From the NCBI RefSeq assembly GCF_013133795.1, contig NZ_JABGBN010000008.1:1-64000 (forward strand): 64,000 nucleotides of DNA. Direction: 5' to 3'. Positions within the stretch are counted from its first letter, which is position 1, and each line of letters begins with the position of its first letter. Positions 35,606 through 45,519 of the stretch are shown here, one piece after another. The notes under the pieces are model-generated. The model made no database searches. It had not been told where the DNA came from and was given only the letters and a program-made list of their open reading frames with translations. A program made the translations under genes and the position numbers. The stretch comes from Pelistega suis. GTDB lineage: Bacteria; Pseudomonadota; Gammaproteobacteria; Burkholderiales; Burkholderiaceae_B.

Positions 35606-37789
35606 ATGAGTTATTATTGGGTGCGTGTAGCACTAGATGTTCCCTTAGAAGCCGTATTTGATTATCGTGTGCCTATCTCTGTGCAAGTGGTGCGGGGGCA
35701 GCGGGTTATCGTTCCTTTTGGAACACAAAAACAAATCATCGGTGTCGTAACTGCTGTGTTGACCGAAACGGATATTCCCCCAGAAAAGCAAAAAGATATT
35801 ATTCAGGTGTTGGATGATTTGCCCCCTTTTTCTGAACGCTGGTTAGCATTATGTGAGTTTGCAGCAAAATACTACTTACGACCAATCGGTGAGGTCATTT
35901 TGCCAGTATTGCCGCCACCCCTACGCAAAGTAGCATCGTATATGGGTAAGACAGCAACGAGTCCTGTTGAGCGCTTGGACAAAAAAGCATATAACAAACA
36001 ACAGAAGCTAGAAAAGGCACTTAAACGTCAAGCAAAACACACTAAGTCTATTGAACAGGTCTCTGGGCAGGCGGTAGAGAGTGTGGCAGAGGCAGGGATA
36101 AGGATAGTGAATGTAGATAAGAGTGGCGACAGTGCTGTCTTGGCAAACTCGACTATCACGCTTAATGAGGAGCAGCAATCTGCATTGGATAGCATAGTTA
36201 ATACGCGAGAATATAAAACTATCTTACTGCATGGGATTACAGGTAGCGGTAAGACCGAAGTCTATTTGCACGCAATTGCCCAGAAACTTGCAGAAGGGAA
36301 ACAGGTTATTTTTTTAGTACCTGAAATTAATCTCACCCCTCAATTTGCGCGACTATTGGAACAACGCTTTGTTCCTTTATATGGGGAAAAAGCCATAGCC
36401 ATTATGCATAGTGGACTTTCTGATGGGGAGCGTTTGCAAGCATGGATATATATGCAGCGGCAAGAAACGAAGATTATTCTTGGTACACGAATGTCAATTT
36501 TTGCGCCACTAGAGAATCTAGGGCTGATTGTGGTGGATGAAGAGCATGACGCTTCGTATAAACAACAAGATGGTTTGCGATACTCTGCAAGGGATTTGGC
36601 AGTATGGCGAGCGCATCAATTACAAATTCCTGTGGTGCTAGGGTCAGCAACGCCCTCATTAGAAACTTGGCAACAAACGGTCAATCAACGGTACACAAAG
36701 CTTAGCTTAACACAGCGTGCTAAAGCGACAACCTTGCCGAATATCCGGTTAATTAATATCAAAAAAATGCGTCTTAATCAGGGATTATCGCCTGATTTAA
36801 TAAGTGCAATTGATGAGAGGTTACAGCGAGGAGAGCAATCGATGATTTATTTAAATCGTCGAGGATTTGCACCAGTGTTACGATGTAGCGCATGTTCGTG
36901 GACGAGCACCTGTGTTCGATGTTCAGTGCATACGGTAATGCATCAGTCTTCAGGACAAGCCCCCACATTGCAATGTCATCATTGTGGCTATACCTCACGT
37001 ATCCCTTTGAAATGCCCTGATTGTGGTAATCAAGATTTAAGTGCCTTGGGTTATGGGACCCAACGAATTGAGGAGGTCTTGGGTAATCTCTTTCCTCAGA
37101 CAAGCATACAACGTGTTGATGCGGATAGCACTCGTTTAAAAGGGAGTGCAGAGAAACTGTTCGAACATGTTCATAGCGGAGATGTGGACATTATCGTGGG
37201 GACACAGATGTTGGCTAAAGGACATGATTTTAAGCGATTGAGTTTAGTAGGGGTATTAAATGCCGATATGATGCTCTTTAGTGGTGATTTCCGAGCGCCA
37301 GAACGCTTATTTGCGCAATTAATGCAAGTAGCCGGTCGAGCAGGCCGTCATTTGCCAGACTCTGAAGTGCTATTGCAAACAGAGTTTCCGGAGCATCATC
37401 TTTATCAATCTCTTGTTCATCATGATTATGAGCAGTTTGTGGCTAATGCACTAGAGGAAAGGCAGATAGCAGGGCTTCCTCCTTTTGCTTACCATGTGTT
37501 GATTTCTGCCCAAGCCAAAGAGTTAAGGGATGCGCTAGATTTCCTAAAAACCATTGTAGCGGATGCTAGACAAGCGCTAGCGGCTTATATTGAGGACATT
37601 CGGATTTATGATCCTATTCCTTTAAAAATTGTCCGTGTGGCAAATATTGAGCGGGCACAATTATTGATTGAGGCAGATTCTCGCCCAGTATTACATCGTT
37701 TTATGAGTGTGTGGTTGCAACGCGTGTATCATCACTTTAGAAACCATAAAGTGAAGTATTTTGTCGAAGTGGATCCATTAGAGATATGA
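35606..37789 (+). CDS. priA: Primosomal protein N' (replication restart helicase PriA)
   Basis: A 727-residue 3'-5' helicase that reloads the replisome at stalled forks. It has an N-terminal 3'BD (WVRVALDVPLEAVFDYRVP), Walker A GITGSGKTEV and DEEHDASYKQQDG. Zinc-binding cysteines are in CSACSWTSTCVRC and CHHCGYTSRIPLKCPDCG, and VGTQMLAKGHDF is also present. Residues about 120-195 form a Lys/Ala/Val-rich linker of low conservation. The stop overlaps the rep start (ATGA-type, 37786-37789). Confidence 0.97.
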   Translation: MSYYWVRVALDVPLEAVFDYRVPISVQVVRGQRVIVPFGTQKQIIGVVTAVLTETDIPPEKQKDIIQVLDDLPPFSERWLALCEFAAKYYLRPIGEVILPVLPPPLRKVASYMGKTATSPVERLDKKAYNKQQKLEKALKRQAKHTKSIEQVSGQAVESVAEAGIRIVNVDKSGDSAVLANSTITLNEEQQSALDSIVNTREYKTILLHGITGSGKTEVYLHAIAQKLAEGKQVIFLVPEINLTPQFARLLEQRFVPLYGEKAIAIMHSGLSDGERLQAWIYMQRQETKIILGTRMSIFAPLENLGLIVVDEEHDASYKQQDGLRYSARDLAVWRAHQLQIPVVLGSATPSLETWQQTVNQRYTKLSLTQRAKATTLPNIRLINIKKMRLNQGLSPDLISAIDERLQRGEQSMIYLNRRGFAPVLRCSACSWTSTCVRCSVHTVMHQSSGQAPTLQCHHCGYTSRIPLKCPDCGNQDLSALGYGTQRIEEVLGNLFPQTSIQRVDADSTRLKGSAEKLFEHVHSGDVDIIVGTQMLAKGHDFKRLSLVGVLNADMMLFSGDFRAPERLFAQLMQVAGRAGRHLPDSEVLLQTEFPEHHLYQSLVHHDYEQFVANALEERQIAGLPPFAYHVLISAQAKELRDALDFLKTIVADARQALAAYIEDIRIYDPIPLKIVRVANIERAQLLIEADSRPVLHRFMSVWLQRVYHHFRNHKVKYFVEVDPLEI

Positions 37790-39825
37790 GTGATATTGAT
37801 AGTTTAGGTTTAAACCCTTCACAAAAAGAAGCTGTCCTCTATCTTGATGGACCTTGTTTGGTGTTGGCAGGAGCGGGTAGTGGCAAGACTCGCGTTATTA
37901 CGCAAAAAATTGCTTATCTCATTAATCAATGTGGCTATGAGGCACGTTCAATTATTGCTTTGACGTTTACCAATAAAGCCGCCAAAGAGATGGTGGAGCG
38001 TGTCAATCATATTGTGGATAAAAAAAGTAGCAAGGGCTTGACCGTATGTACGTTCCATGCGCTTGGCGTACGTTTTTTAAGGCAAGAAGCTAAAAATTTA
38101 AATCTAAAAGATAACTTTTCTATTTTGGATTCCACCGACGCTGGTCAGATTATTCAAGAAATGTTAGCGACGACGGATAAGGTGCGAATTAGAGTGATTC
38201 AACAGCAAATATCTCTCTGGAAAAATGATTTATTAGGGCCTGATGATATTGTGCCAACGACACCTGATGAAAAAGAGGCTCAACGGGTTTATCGTAATTA
38301 TGAAGCCACGCTAAAAGCTTATCAATCAGTAGATTTTGATGACCTTATTCGTTTACCAGTCTTATTGATGAGAGCTAACGAGGAAGTCAAAGAGCGTTGG
38401 CAAAAACGCATTAAATATCTATTGGTAGATGAATATCAGGACACCAATGTTTGTCAGTATGAATGGGTAAAATTGCTCACAGGTTGGCATCAAAAATTTA
38501 CAGCAGTCGGTGATGATGATCAGGCGATTTATGCATGGCGTGGTGCGACGATTGAGAATTTAGCTAAACTCACGCAAGATTATTCAAATTTAAAGATTAT
38601 TAAGTTGGAGCAAAATTATCGCTCGGTTGAGACCGTACTAAATGCCGCCAATAAAGTCATTTCTAATAATCCTAATCTTTTTCAGAAAACCTTATGGTCT
38701 ACCTTGGGTAAAGGAGAACCTATTCAAGTCATTAGTATGGAGAATGAAGAGGCTGAGGCTGAAACGGTCGGTATGCGTATTTCCGCTGCTCATTTTAATA
38801 AGAAAGCACAATGGAAAGATTTTGCAGTGCTGTATAGAGGCAATCATCAGGCGAGGATTTTTGAGCAAGCTTTTCGCCAATTACGCATTCCTTATAGTAT
38901 TTCAGGGGGGCAAAGTTTTTTTGATAAAGCAGAAATTCGCGATATTTTGGCGTATATGCGGTTAATTGCGAACGATGATGACGACCCTGCGTTTATTCGT
39001 GCGGTGACAACACCCAGACGAGGTGTAGGGCAAACTACCTTAACGCATTTAGGTGAGTTTGCGGTGAGTAAAAAGTGTTCTTTGTTTGGGGCTATTTTTG
39101 AACCGGAAATTATAGAGATTATTGCAGAGCGTCAATTAAAGCCCCTAATGGTGTTTGCTCAGTTTATTCAGGGTATCCAAGAGCGTGCGGCTAAACCAGT
39201 AGAACAGCAGTCTGCTGCTGAGTTATTGGATGAGTTGATGGCGTATATTCGTTATGAGGATTATCTGTACGAGCATCATGATGATCGCGCCGCTCAAGCT
39301 CGTTGGCAGAATGTATTGGATTTGATTGAGTGGCTCAAGCGCAAGGCACAAGATGACGATATGCGATTTATTGATCTGGTGCAGCATATCGCCTTAATTA
39401 CGATGTTAGAACGTAATGAGCAAGAAGAAGAGCAAGATGCCGTGACGTTAAGTACGTTACATGCATCAAAAGGGTTGGAATTCCCTTATGTGCATATGGT
39501 CGGTGTGGAAGAAGGATTACTACCACATATGGGGAAAGAGGATGAGTACGGAGACCCCAATAAGGATAATGAAGAGCTTTATGTACAGCGCATTCAAGAA
39601 GAACGTCGTTTGATGTATGTCGGGATTACACGGGCACAATATGAACTGACCCTAACATGGTGTAAGAAACGTAAAAAAGCTCGTGAAGAGCTGATTCGCG
39701 AACCCTCACGCTTTATTGCAGAGATGGGTTTGGAAGATAAGCAACAGAAATTGAGCGACCCATTTAAGGGAATGAGTGCGAAAGAAAGATTGGCACAGTT
39801 AAAGCAGATGATTAAACCAGTTTAA
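37786..39825 (+). CDS. rep: ATP-dependent DNA helicase Rep
   Basis: A 679-residue UvrD/Rep-type superfamily 1 helicase. It has LNPSQKEAVLYLDGPCLVLA, Walker A AGAGSGKTR, VDEYQDTNVCQYEWVKLL, DDDQAIYAWRGA and TLHASKGLEFPYVHMVGVEEG. Length and the absence of the longer UvrD C terminus match Rep (673 in E. coli). Coupling to priA makes sense because both act in replication restart. Confidence 0.93.
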   Translation: MSDIDSLGLNPSQKEAVLYLDGPCLVLAGAGSGKTRVITQKIAYLINQCGYEARSIIALTFTNKAAKEMVERVNHIVDKKSSKGLTVCTFHALGVRFLRQEAKNLNLKDNFSILDSTDAGQIIQEMLATTDKVRIRVIQQQISLWKNDLLGPDDIVPTTPDEKEAQRVYRNYEATLKAYQSVDFDDLIRLPVLLMRANEEVKERWQKRIKYLLVDEYQDTNVCQYEWVKLLTGWHQKFTAVGDDDQAIYAWRGATIENLAKLTQDYSNLKIIKLEQNYRSVETVLNAANKVISNNPNLFQKTLWSTLGKGEPIQVISMENEEAEAETVGMRISAAHFNKKAQWKDFAVLYRGNHQARIFEQAFRQLRIPYSISGGQSFFDKAEIRDILAYMRLIANDDDDPAFIRAVTTPRRGVGQTTLTHLGEFAVSKKCSLFGAIFEPEIIEIIAERQLKPLMVFAQFIQGIQERAAKPVEQQSAAELLDELMAYIRYEDYLYEHHDDRAAQARWQNVLDLIEWLKRKAQDDDMRFIDLVQHIALITMLERNEQEEEQDAVTLSTLHASKGLEFPYVHMVGVEEGLLPHMGKEDEYGDPNKDNEELYVQRIQEERRLMYVGITRAQYELTLTWCKKRKKAREELIREPSRFIAEMGLEDKQQKLSDPFKGMSAKERLAQLKQMIKPV

Positions 39826-39898
39826 ATTTGAATTAGCTGGCAGAAAAATACCTCTATAATAGTCGAGAGATATTGTCATACTTTAATGGAGAGACAAG

Positions 39899-40591
39899 AT
39901 GAATACGTTATTTACACTACCAGCCCCAACACTTTTACCTATTGTTGGCGAAGAAAAGCGTTTTCCTGTGAACCGTGTATTTTGTATTGGTCGTAATTAT
40001 GCGGCACATGCAGCAGAGATGGGTGCCACAGTGGATAAGCAGAACCAAGATCCTTTTTATTTTTTAAAAGCCTCTTGCCACGTTGTGGGTAATCATCAAA
40101 AGATTGCCTTTCCTCTAGGAACCGCTAATCTTCATCATGAAGTCGAATTGGTTGTTGCTTTAGATAAGCCAGCTTTCCAAGTGAGTGAAGCGGAAGCTGC
40201 AGACTGTGTTTACGGTTATGCCGTTGGTTTTGATTTAACGCGTCGTGATTTACAAGCTAAGGCTAAAGAAAAAGGTTTGCCTTGGGATGGTGCTAAAAAC
40301 TTTGAGGATGCAGCGGTTATCGGTGAGATTACGCCTAAAGCGCAAGTGGGCGAGATTGATAAAGCACGTATTGCACTGACGATTAATGGCGAAGTCCGTC
40401 AAGACGGTAATACGAGTGATTTGATTTGGACAATTCCTGAGTTGATTGCCTATATTTCTCGTTTTTATCACTTACAAGCAGGTGATTTGTTGATGACAGG
40501 CACACCTGAAGGCGTTGGGGCAATTCAAGCAGGTGATGTATTGGTTGGTCAGGTGGATGGCTTAACATCCTTACATTTAACCGTAGGTTAA
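39899..40591 (+). CDS. Fumarylacetoacetate hydrolase family protein
   Basis: A 230-residue FAH-fold hydrolase with the entry motif FCIGRNYAAHAAEMG, metal ligands in HHEVELVVAL, GYAVGFDLTRRDLQ and TGTPEGVGAIQAGD. Similar proteins include fumarylpyruvate hydrolase (NagK), acylpyruvases and oxaloacetate decarboxylases. The exact substrate cannot be fixed from sequence, and no gentisate genes are adjacent. Confidence 0.88.
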   Translation: MNTLFTLPAPTLLPIVGEEKRFPVNRVFCIGRNYAAHAAEMGATVDKQNQDPFYFLKASCHVVGNHQKIAFPLGTANLHHEVELVVALDKPAFQVSEAEAADCVYGYAVGFDLTRRDLQAKAKEKGLPWDGAKNFEDAAVIGEITPKAQVGEIDKARIALTINGEVRQDGNTSDLIWTIPELIAYISRFYHLQAGDLLMTGTPEGVGAIQAGDVLVGQVDGLTSLHLTVG

Positions 40592-40668
40592 TGCCTCTTA
40601 AGAACGAGTTAAGTTTTTAGTATAAAAATCGGGCTACAATAAATGCTCTTAAATTTTTGCAGGATTTT

Positions 40669-41562
40669 ATGTCAATGTTAAAACCTTATCCTTCACCAAC
40701 GTATTGTCAGCGCCTAAAAATCGCTTTGCATTATGTGTTGCCGCAGATGGCTATTACGCGATTTGCAGGTTGGTTTGCTGAGCGTGAATGGGGCTTTTTG
40801 ACGCATACAGGCATTAAATTATTTGCAAAAGCTTATAAGGTGAATTTTGCTGAGGCTGAGAAAGAAAAGCCGAGCGATTATGTAAGCTTTAACGAGTTTT
40901 TTATTCGCACATTAAAAGCGGGGGTTCGTCCGATTGTGGAGGGTGATAATACGCTATGTTTGCCAGCAGATGGTCGTGTGAGCGAAGTGGGTAAGATTGA
41001 TGATAATCAGTTATTTCAAGCGAAAGGTCATCGCTTCTCATTAGAAAGTTTATTAGCGGATGATAAAGAGTTAGCTGAGCAATTTGAAGATGGACAGTTT
41101 TTGACGACTTATTTATCACCACGTGATTATCATCGAGTCCATATGCCTTGCGATGCGACATTGCGAAAGATGATTTATGTACCGGGAGAGCTTTATTCGG
41201 TCAATCCATTTTTAGCACGCCATATCCCTGACTTATTTGCTCGCAATGAGCGCGTGATTTGTGTATTTGATACAGCATTTGGTCCTATAGTGCAAATTTT
41301 AGTCGGTGCGACGGTGACGGCGAGTATGAGTACGGTGTGGGCAGGTGTCATCAATCCTCCACGCAGTCAAGAGGTTAAGGTATGGCATTACCCAAGTGAT
41401 GGCGATGGTGTAGTGACATTGAAAAAGGGTCAAGAGATGGGTGCTTTCCGTCTGGGCTCAACAGTGGTGAATTTATTCCCTAAAGATAAGGTGGATTTAA
41501 ATCTAAACTTACGTGAGGGCGAACCTACTAAGATGGGTGAACTGATGGCGACGGTGAAATAA
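40669..41562 (+). CDS. psd: Phosphatidylserine decarboxylase proenzyme Psd
   Basis: A 297-residue membrane-associated proenzyme making phosphatidylethanolamine. Self-cleavage at Gly263-Ser264 in the LGST motif (MGAFRLGSTVVNLFPK) creates the pyruvoyl cofactor on the small alpha subunit. Other motifs are FFIRTLKAGVRPI, DGRVSEVG, YHRVHMPCDA and FARNERV. The ATG at 40669 is preferred to the upstream TTG at 40657. Confidence 0.97.
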   Translation: MSMLKPYPSPTYCQRLKIALHYVLPQMAITRFAGWFAEREWGFLTHTGIKLFAKAYKVNFAEAEKEKPSDYVSFNEFFIRTLKAGVRPIVEGDNTLCLPADGRVSEVGKIDDNQLFQAKGHRFSLESLLADDKELAEQFEDGQFLTTYLSPRDYHRVHMPCDATLRKMIYVPGELYSVNPFLARHIPDLFARNERVICVFDTAFGPIVQILVGATVTASMSTVWAGVINPPRSQEVKVWHYPSDGDGVVTLKKGQEMGAFRLGSTVVNLFPKDKVDLNLNLREGEPTKMGELMATVK

Positions 41563-41589
41563 GCCATATCATTTTGTCTCTTGATTCTG

Positions 41590-41621
41590 AGGCTCTTTGT
41601 TATTTTGCAAAGAGCCTTTTC
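41590..41621 (+). terminator. Terminator after psd
   Basis: A 10-bp stem (41590-41599 with 41608-41617), 8-nt loop, and TTTTC-type tail. Confidence 0.85.
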
Positions 41622-41682
41622 TGTTAAAATCCTTCTATCAGTCGAAATCCCTTCGATTGACTTGCTTATAGATATTTAACTT

Positions 41683-43077
41683 ATGAAATCTCCTGAACTA
41701 CTCTTGCCAGCAGGCGGCTTAGAGCGTATGCGTGCTGCCTTTGATTTTGGGGCAGATGCGGTATATGCCGGTCAACCTCGCTATTCTTTACGTGCTCGTA
41801 ATAATGAATTTGTCCGCTTTGAAAAAATGAAAGAAGCGATTGATGAGGCTCATGCACGTGGTAAAAAATTCTTTGTGGCGAGTAATATTCTTCCACATAA
41901 CTCTAAATTAAAAACCTATTTGGATGACCTCGTTCCGATTATGGAAATGAAGCCAGATGCCTTGATTATGGCTGACCCTGGTTTAATTATGAAAACTAAA
42001 GAGCGTTGGCCAGAAGCGGTGATTCACTTATCCGTACAAGCGAATACAACGAATTATTGGGGTGTACAATTCTGGCAGAAGATGGGAGTGGAGCGCATTA
42101 TTTTGTCGCGTGAGCTTTCATTAGACGAGATTGAAGAAATTCGCCAAGAATGTCCTGATATGGAGCTTGAGGTATTTGTGCATGGTGCGCTCTGTATCGC
42201 TTACTCTGGTCGTTGCTTACTATCAGGTTATTTTAATCAGCGTGACCCTAACCAAGGCACCTGTACCAACTCATGCCGTTGGGACTATAAAGTACATCAT
42301 ACGCAAGAAAGCGATGCCGGTGATGCACAGCTATTAAGTGGTTTTGACTTTAATAAGATGCAAGAAGAGGCGAATGCTAACTTTGCTGCTTGTGGTGGTG
42401 CGGAGCGCCATCCTTTAGCCGATCAAGTTTATTTGCTTGAAGAGGGTAATCGTCCAGGGCAATATATGCCAATTATGGAAGATGAGCACGGCACTTACAT
42501 CATGAACTCTAAGGATTTGCGTGCGATTGAGCAGGTAGAGCGCTTAGTTAAAATCGGTGTGGACTCCTTAAAAGTCGAGGGTCGTACGAAGTCGATTTAT
42601 TATGTTGCTCGTGTCGCACAAGCGTATCGTAAGGCGATTGATGATGCTGTCGCTGGTCGTCCATTTAATCCTGAATTATTAGCGGATTTAGAGGGTTTAG
42701 CTAATCGTGGTTATACACCAGGTTTCTTAGAGCGTCATCAGACTCAAGAATATCAAAACTACCTACATGGGTACTCTATCTCTAAGCAAAGCCAGTTTGC
42801 CGGTATCGTGACAGATGTCGATGCTGATGGTTGGGCAACGGTGGATGTGAAGAATCGCTTTGCGATTGGTGATACTCTAGAAATTATTCATCCTAAAGGT
42901 AATCAACTGATGAAAGTTGAGGTCATTGTCAAAGAGGGTGAAAATATCGAAGTCGCACCGGGCAATGGTATTCAAGTACGTATCCCTAATATGCAGGGCA
43001 AGGAAAAAGCAATCTTAGCGCGTATCCTTGATGCACAAGCCAAAGCGAAAGTTGAAGAGTTGATTGCGGGCAAATAA
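41683..43077 (+). CDS. trhP: U32-family tRNA hydroxylation protein TrhP (YegQ-like)
   Basis: A 464-residue member of the U32 'peptidase' family. The YegQ/TrhP group helps form 5-hydroxyuridine at position 34 of tRNA. Motifs are SPELLLPAGGLERMRAAFDFGADAVY (in parts), EVFVHGALCIAYSGRCLLSGYF, and cysteines in GTCTNSCRWDY that probably bind an iron-sulfur cluster. A C-terminal beta-barrel (about 380-464) resembles translation-factor domain 2. The U32 protease annotation in older records is doubtful. Confidence 0.92.
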   Translation: MKSPELLLPAGGLERMRAAFDFGADAVYAGQPRYSLRARNNEFVRFEKMKEAIDEAHARGKKFFVASNILPHNSKLKTYLDDLVPIMEMKPDALIMADPGLIMKTKERWPEAVIHLSVQANTTNYWGVQFWQKMGVERIILSRELSLDEIEEIRQECPDMELEVFVHGALCIAYSGRCLLSGYFNQRDPNQGTCTNSCRWDYKVHHTQESDAGDAQLLSGFDFNKMQEEANANFAACGGAERHPLADQVYLLEEGNRPGQYMPIMEDEHGTYIMNSKDLRAIEQVERLVKIGVDSLKVEGRTKSIYYVARVAQAYRKAIDDAVAGRPFNPELLADLEGLANRGYTPGFLERHQTQEYQNYLHGYSISKQSQFAGIVTDVDADGWATVDVKNRFAIGDTLEIIHPKGNQLMKVEVIVKEGENIEVAPGNGIQVRIPNMQGKEKAILARILDAQAKAKVEELIAGK

Positions 43078-43103
43078 CGGCCAGTTTTTAACGAACATAC
43101 TTC

Positions 43104-43140
43104 CCCATAGATAGGAAAGATTCCTATCTATGGGTTTTTT
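43104..43140. terminator. Terminator after trhP
   Basis: A 14-bp perfect stem (43104-43117 with 43121-43134), 3-nt loop, six T. It is near-symmetric and may also serve the minus-strand MerR gene. Confidence 0.9.
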
Positions 43141-43180
43141 CTTAAGTATTGAATTCTTGTGTTGAATGATGAGTGTGATG

Positions 43181-43579
43181 TTACGCTTTTTTAAGCGTAT
43201 TAATCACCAAGCAATCTTCCACATGATGGTTATCACATTGCGACATGCCTTGGAGTAAATCTCGGATTTTGATGAGTTCTTGGATTTTCCCTTCAATTAA
43301 ATGGAGATGCTGTGTGGCTAAGGCATTCGCATCGGTACAGTCTGTTTGCGGATTGGCTTGTAGTCTTAAGAGCGTTTTAATTTCCTCTAAATCAAACCCC
43401 AATGAACGGCAAGTTTTGATGAACTTGAGCTCATCAAGCTGCTGCTGTGTAAACTGACGATAGCCATTATCCGCACGTTTTGCGGGTGTAATGAGTCCAG
43501 ATTTTTCATAAAAACGAATCGTTTCTAGATGAATGCCGCTAGCCTCGCTGAGTGCCTTGATGGTGAGGGTGTTTTTCAT
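43181..43579 (-). CDS. MerR-family metal-responsive regulator (ZntR/CadR-like)
   Basis: A 132-residue MerR protein with N-terminal winged helix (IHLETIRFYEKSGLITPAKR), a dimerisation helix, and Cys81, Cys115 and Cys123 placed like the metal ligands of ZntR/CadR/PbrR. It activates a divergent promoter when bound to Zn, Cd or Pb. The divergent CDF transporter 74 bp away is the evident target. Confidence 0.9.
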   Translation of the reverse strand: MKNTLTIKALSEASGIHLETIRFYEKSGLITPAKRADNGYRQFTQQQLDELKFIKTCRSLGFDLEEIKTLLRLQANPQTDCTDANALATQHLHLIEGKIQELIKIRDLLQGMSQCDNHHVEDCLVINTLKKA

Positions 43580-43653
43580 TTAGGGCTTGACTCCGTAGTG
43601 GTTACAGACTTTATAGTGTACTGATATTGGATATATTCGTAAAGGAAATGATT
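43580..43653. promoter_or_regulatory. Divergent promoter region between the MerR regulator and the CDF transporter
   Basis: This 74-bp gap contains TTGACTCCGTAGTGGTTACAG-like sequence followed by TATAGT (43612-43617). TTGACT to the -10 hexamer has a spacer near 19-20 nt, the long spacing typical of MerR-controlled promoters. The MerR operator would lie in the spacer. Confidence 0.55.
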
Positions 43654-44262
43654 ATGGCATGTACTCAGCATTGTTGTGGTGTGACTGCACAAACGGAGAG
43701 ATATCGTAAAGTCTTATGGATTGCGTTTACTGTCAATGCGTTGATGTTTATGGTGGAAGTTATTGGCGGCATTCGAGCAGGTTCAGTTTCTCTGCTCTCC
43801 GATAGTTTGGACTTTTTAGGGGATAGTGCCAATTATCTCATTAGCTTATTTGTATTGGGTAAAGCAATTTCAATGCGAGCAAAAGCCTCTTTATTTAAGG
43901 CCTATACGATGGGAGGTTTTGGTGTATGGATTATAGGAACTACGCTATATCAGTTTTTCTATGGAACGATGCCTAATTATCATGAAATGGGTGTTATTGG
44001 TATCATCGCTTTTGCTGCTAATGTGTTGGTTGCGGTATTGTTATATAGTTTTAGAGAGGGGGATAGCAATATGCGTAGTGTATGGCTATGCTCACGAAAT
44101 GATGCTATGGGTAATCTAGCGGTGATTGCGGCTGCTATTGCTGTGTATTATTGGCAGTCGCCTATCCCTGATTTATTAGTGGCTTTGTTTATGTCTTATT
44201 TAGCGATTAAGGCGGCTTGGGACATCCGCCGCCAAGCCGTGATCGAGTTATTGACTAACTGA
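43654..44262 (+). CDS. Short cation diffusion facilitator (CDF) transporter
   Basis: A 202-residue membrane protein with about six hydrophobic segments. The zinc-site-like motif is SLLSDSLDFLGDSANYLI (DxxxD type) and a second site NDAMGN lies in helix five. The N terminus MACTQHCCG is Cys/His-rich and may hand over metal. The cytoplasmic C-terminal domain of larger CDF proteins is missing. It exports a divalent metal, probably Zn, Cd or Co. The ATG at 43654 has AAAGGA in front. Its 3' end overlaps the convergent sotB by 15 bp. Confidence 0.88.
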   Translation: MACTQHCCGVTAQTERYRKVLWIAFTVNALMFMVEVIGGIRAGSVSLLSDSLDFLGDSANYLISLFVLGKAISMRAKASLFKAYTMGGFGVWIIGTTLYQFFYGTMPNYHEMGVIGIIAFAANVLVAVLLYSFREGDSNMRSVWLCSRNDAMGNLAVIAAAIAVYYWQSPIPDLLVALFMSYLAIKAAWDIRRQAVIELLTN

Positions 44263-45444
44263 CTTATTTATTACCCAAATACGACGAGTCACTAATAAGA
44301 AAAACAGTAGAGCAGCAGAAACAAAGGCGGCACCGACATGGGCAGTATATAGTACACCGAGATGGTCGAGGACTAAGCTGCCCACAAATGCACCACCGCC
44401 AATACCAATATTAAAGGTTCCGGAGTAGATAGCGGTAGCGAGGTCGGCCGCATCGGCGGCAGCCTCTAGGACTTTACTTTGTAAACTCATGGCGATGAGG
44501 GTGATGGCAATGCCCCAGCCTAGCGCAACAAGGAGCATAGTCCATGCGTAGCTCTGCGCATATTCTAAGCAGAGTAGGCAAGCGAGCAATAAACTTGCCC
44601 CAATCGTATAGGTATGTACGACTGTTTTACGAATTAAACGTGTGAAAAGTATGCTGCCTAAAATACCTGCAATACCCATCACAAATAACACCACAATGAC
44701 AAAGCGATCACCAAATCCACCGATTTCGCGTAGATATGGTGTGATATAGGTATAGGCAGTAAAGTAACCTGTAATGGTCAGTGCAGTTAATAAAAACGCT
44801 TGCATCAGGGTAGCACGTTTAATTAATTGAGGTAAGGACTTTAAGTCACCGGCATTTTGACTGGGGGAATGGGGGAGTTTTTTGATTAACAGTAGCATCA
44901 CTAAAGCGGCAATGGCAGCGATAAGATAAAACGTGATACGCCAGCCGAAGTGCTGTCCAATGGCAGTGCCTAGTGGGACACCTAATACCGTCGCTAAAGA
45001 GGAACCTGTCACGATAAAAGCGAGTGCTTTGGCACGATGACCATTAGGTGCTAGACGCATCGCCAGAGGAATGCTGATAGACCAGAAAATAGCATGAGCA
45101 CAAGCGATTAATAGTCGGCTCATGGTTAGTACATTGTATGACCAAGCCAGTGCGGAGAAGATATGCGCAATGATAAAAATAATAAATAGACTAATCAGTA
45201 GTTTCTTGCGTTCCATTGTGCCGACAGCAAGGGTCAATGGAATAGATAAAATGGTCACTGCCCATGCATAGATGGTCATAAGTAGACCAGTTTGTGATTC
45301 AGGGACATTGAGAGATTGAGCAATGCTAGGTAATAAACCAATAGGGACAAATTCAGTCGTATTAAAAATAAAGGCAGCAAAAGCAAATAATGCCACCACA
45401 AACCAAGATTTGTTTTCCGCTTGGTCGAGTGTAGAAGAGGACAT
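44248..45444 (-). CDS. sotB: MFS sugar/drug efflux transporter SotB-like
   Basis: A 398-residue major facilitator protein of the DHA1 family with twelve predicted helices. It resembles E. coli SotB at several places: AAFIFNTTEFVPIGLLPSIAQ, LTIYAWAVTILSIP, RLLIACAHAIFWSISIPLA, and YSGTFNIGIGGGAFVGS. SotB exports arabinose and related sugars or drugs; the natural substrate here is unknown. Confidence 0.85.
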   Translation of the reverse strand: MSSSTLDQAENKSWFVVALFAFAAFIFNTTEFVPIGLLPSIAQSLNVPESQTGLLMTIYAWAVTILSIPLTLAVGTMERKKLLISLFIIFIIAHIFSALAWSYNVLTMSRLLIACAHAIFWSISIPLAMRLAPNGHRAKALAFIVTGSSLATVLGVPLGTAIGQHFGWRITFYLIAAIAALVMLLLIKKLPHSPSQNAGDLKSLPQLIKRATLMQAFLLTALTITGYFTAYTYITPYLREIGGFGDRFVIVVLFVMGIAGILGSILFTRLIRKTVVHTYTIGASLLLACLLCLEYAQSYAWTMLLVALGWGIAITLIAMSLQSKVLEAAADAADLATAIYSGTFNIGIGGGAFVGSLVLDHLGVLYTAHVGAAFVSAALLFFLLVTRRIWVINKSVSQ

Positions 45445-45519
45445 GCTGAAATAGAAAAGCTATAAAACGGTTTATTATAGAACGAGATAGACTTCAAAAA
45501 TGTGAGAAAGTTTTGCAGC

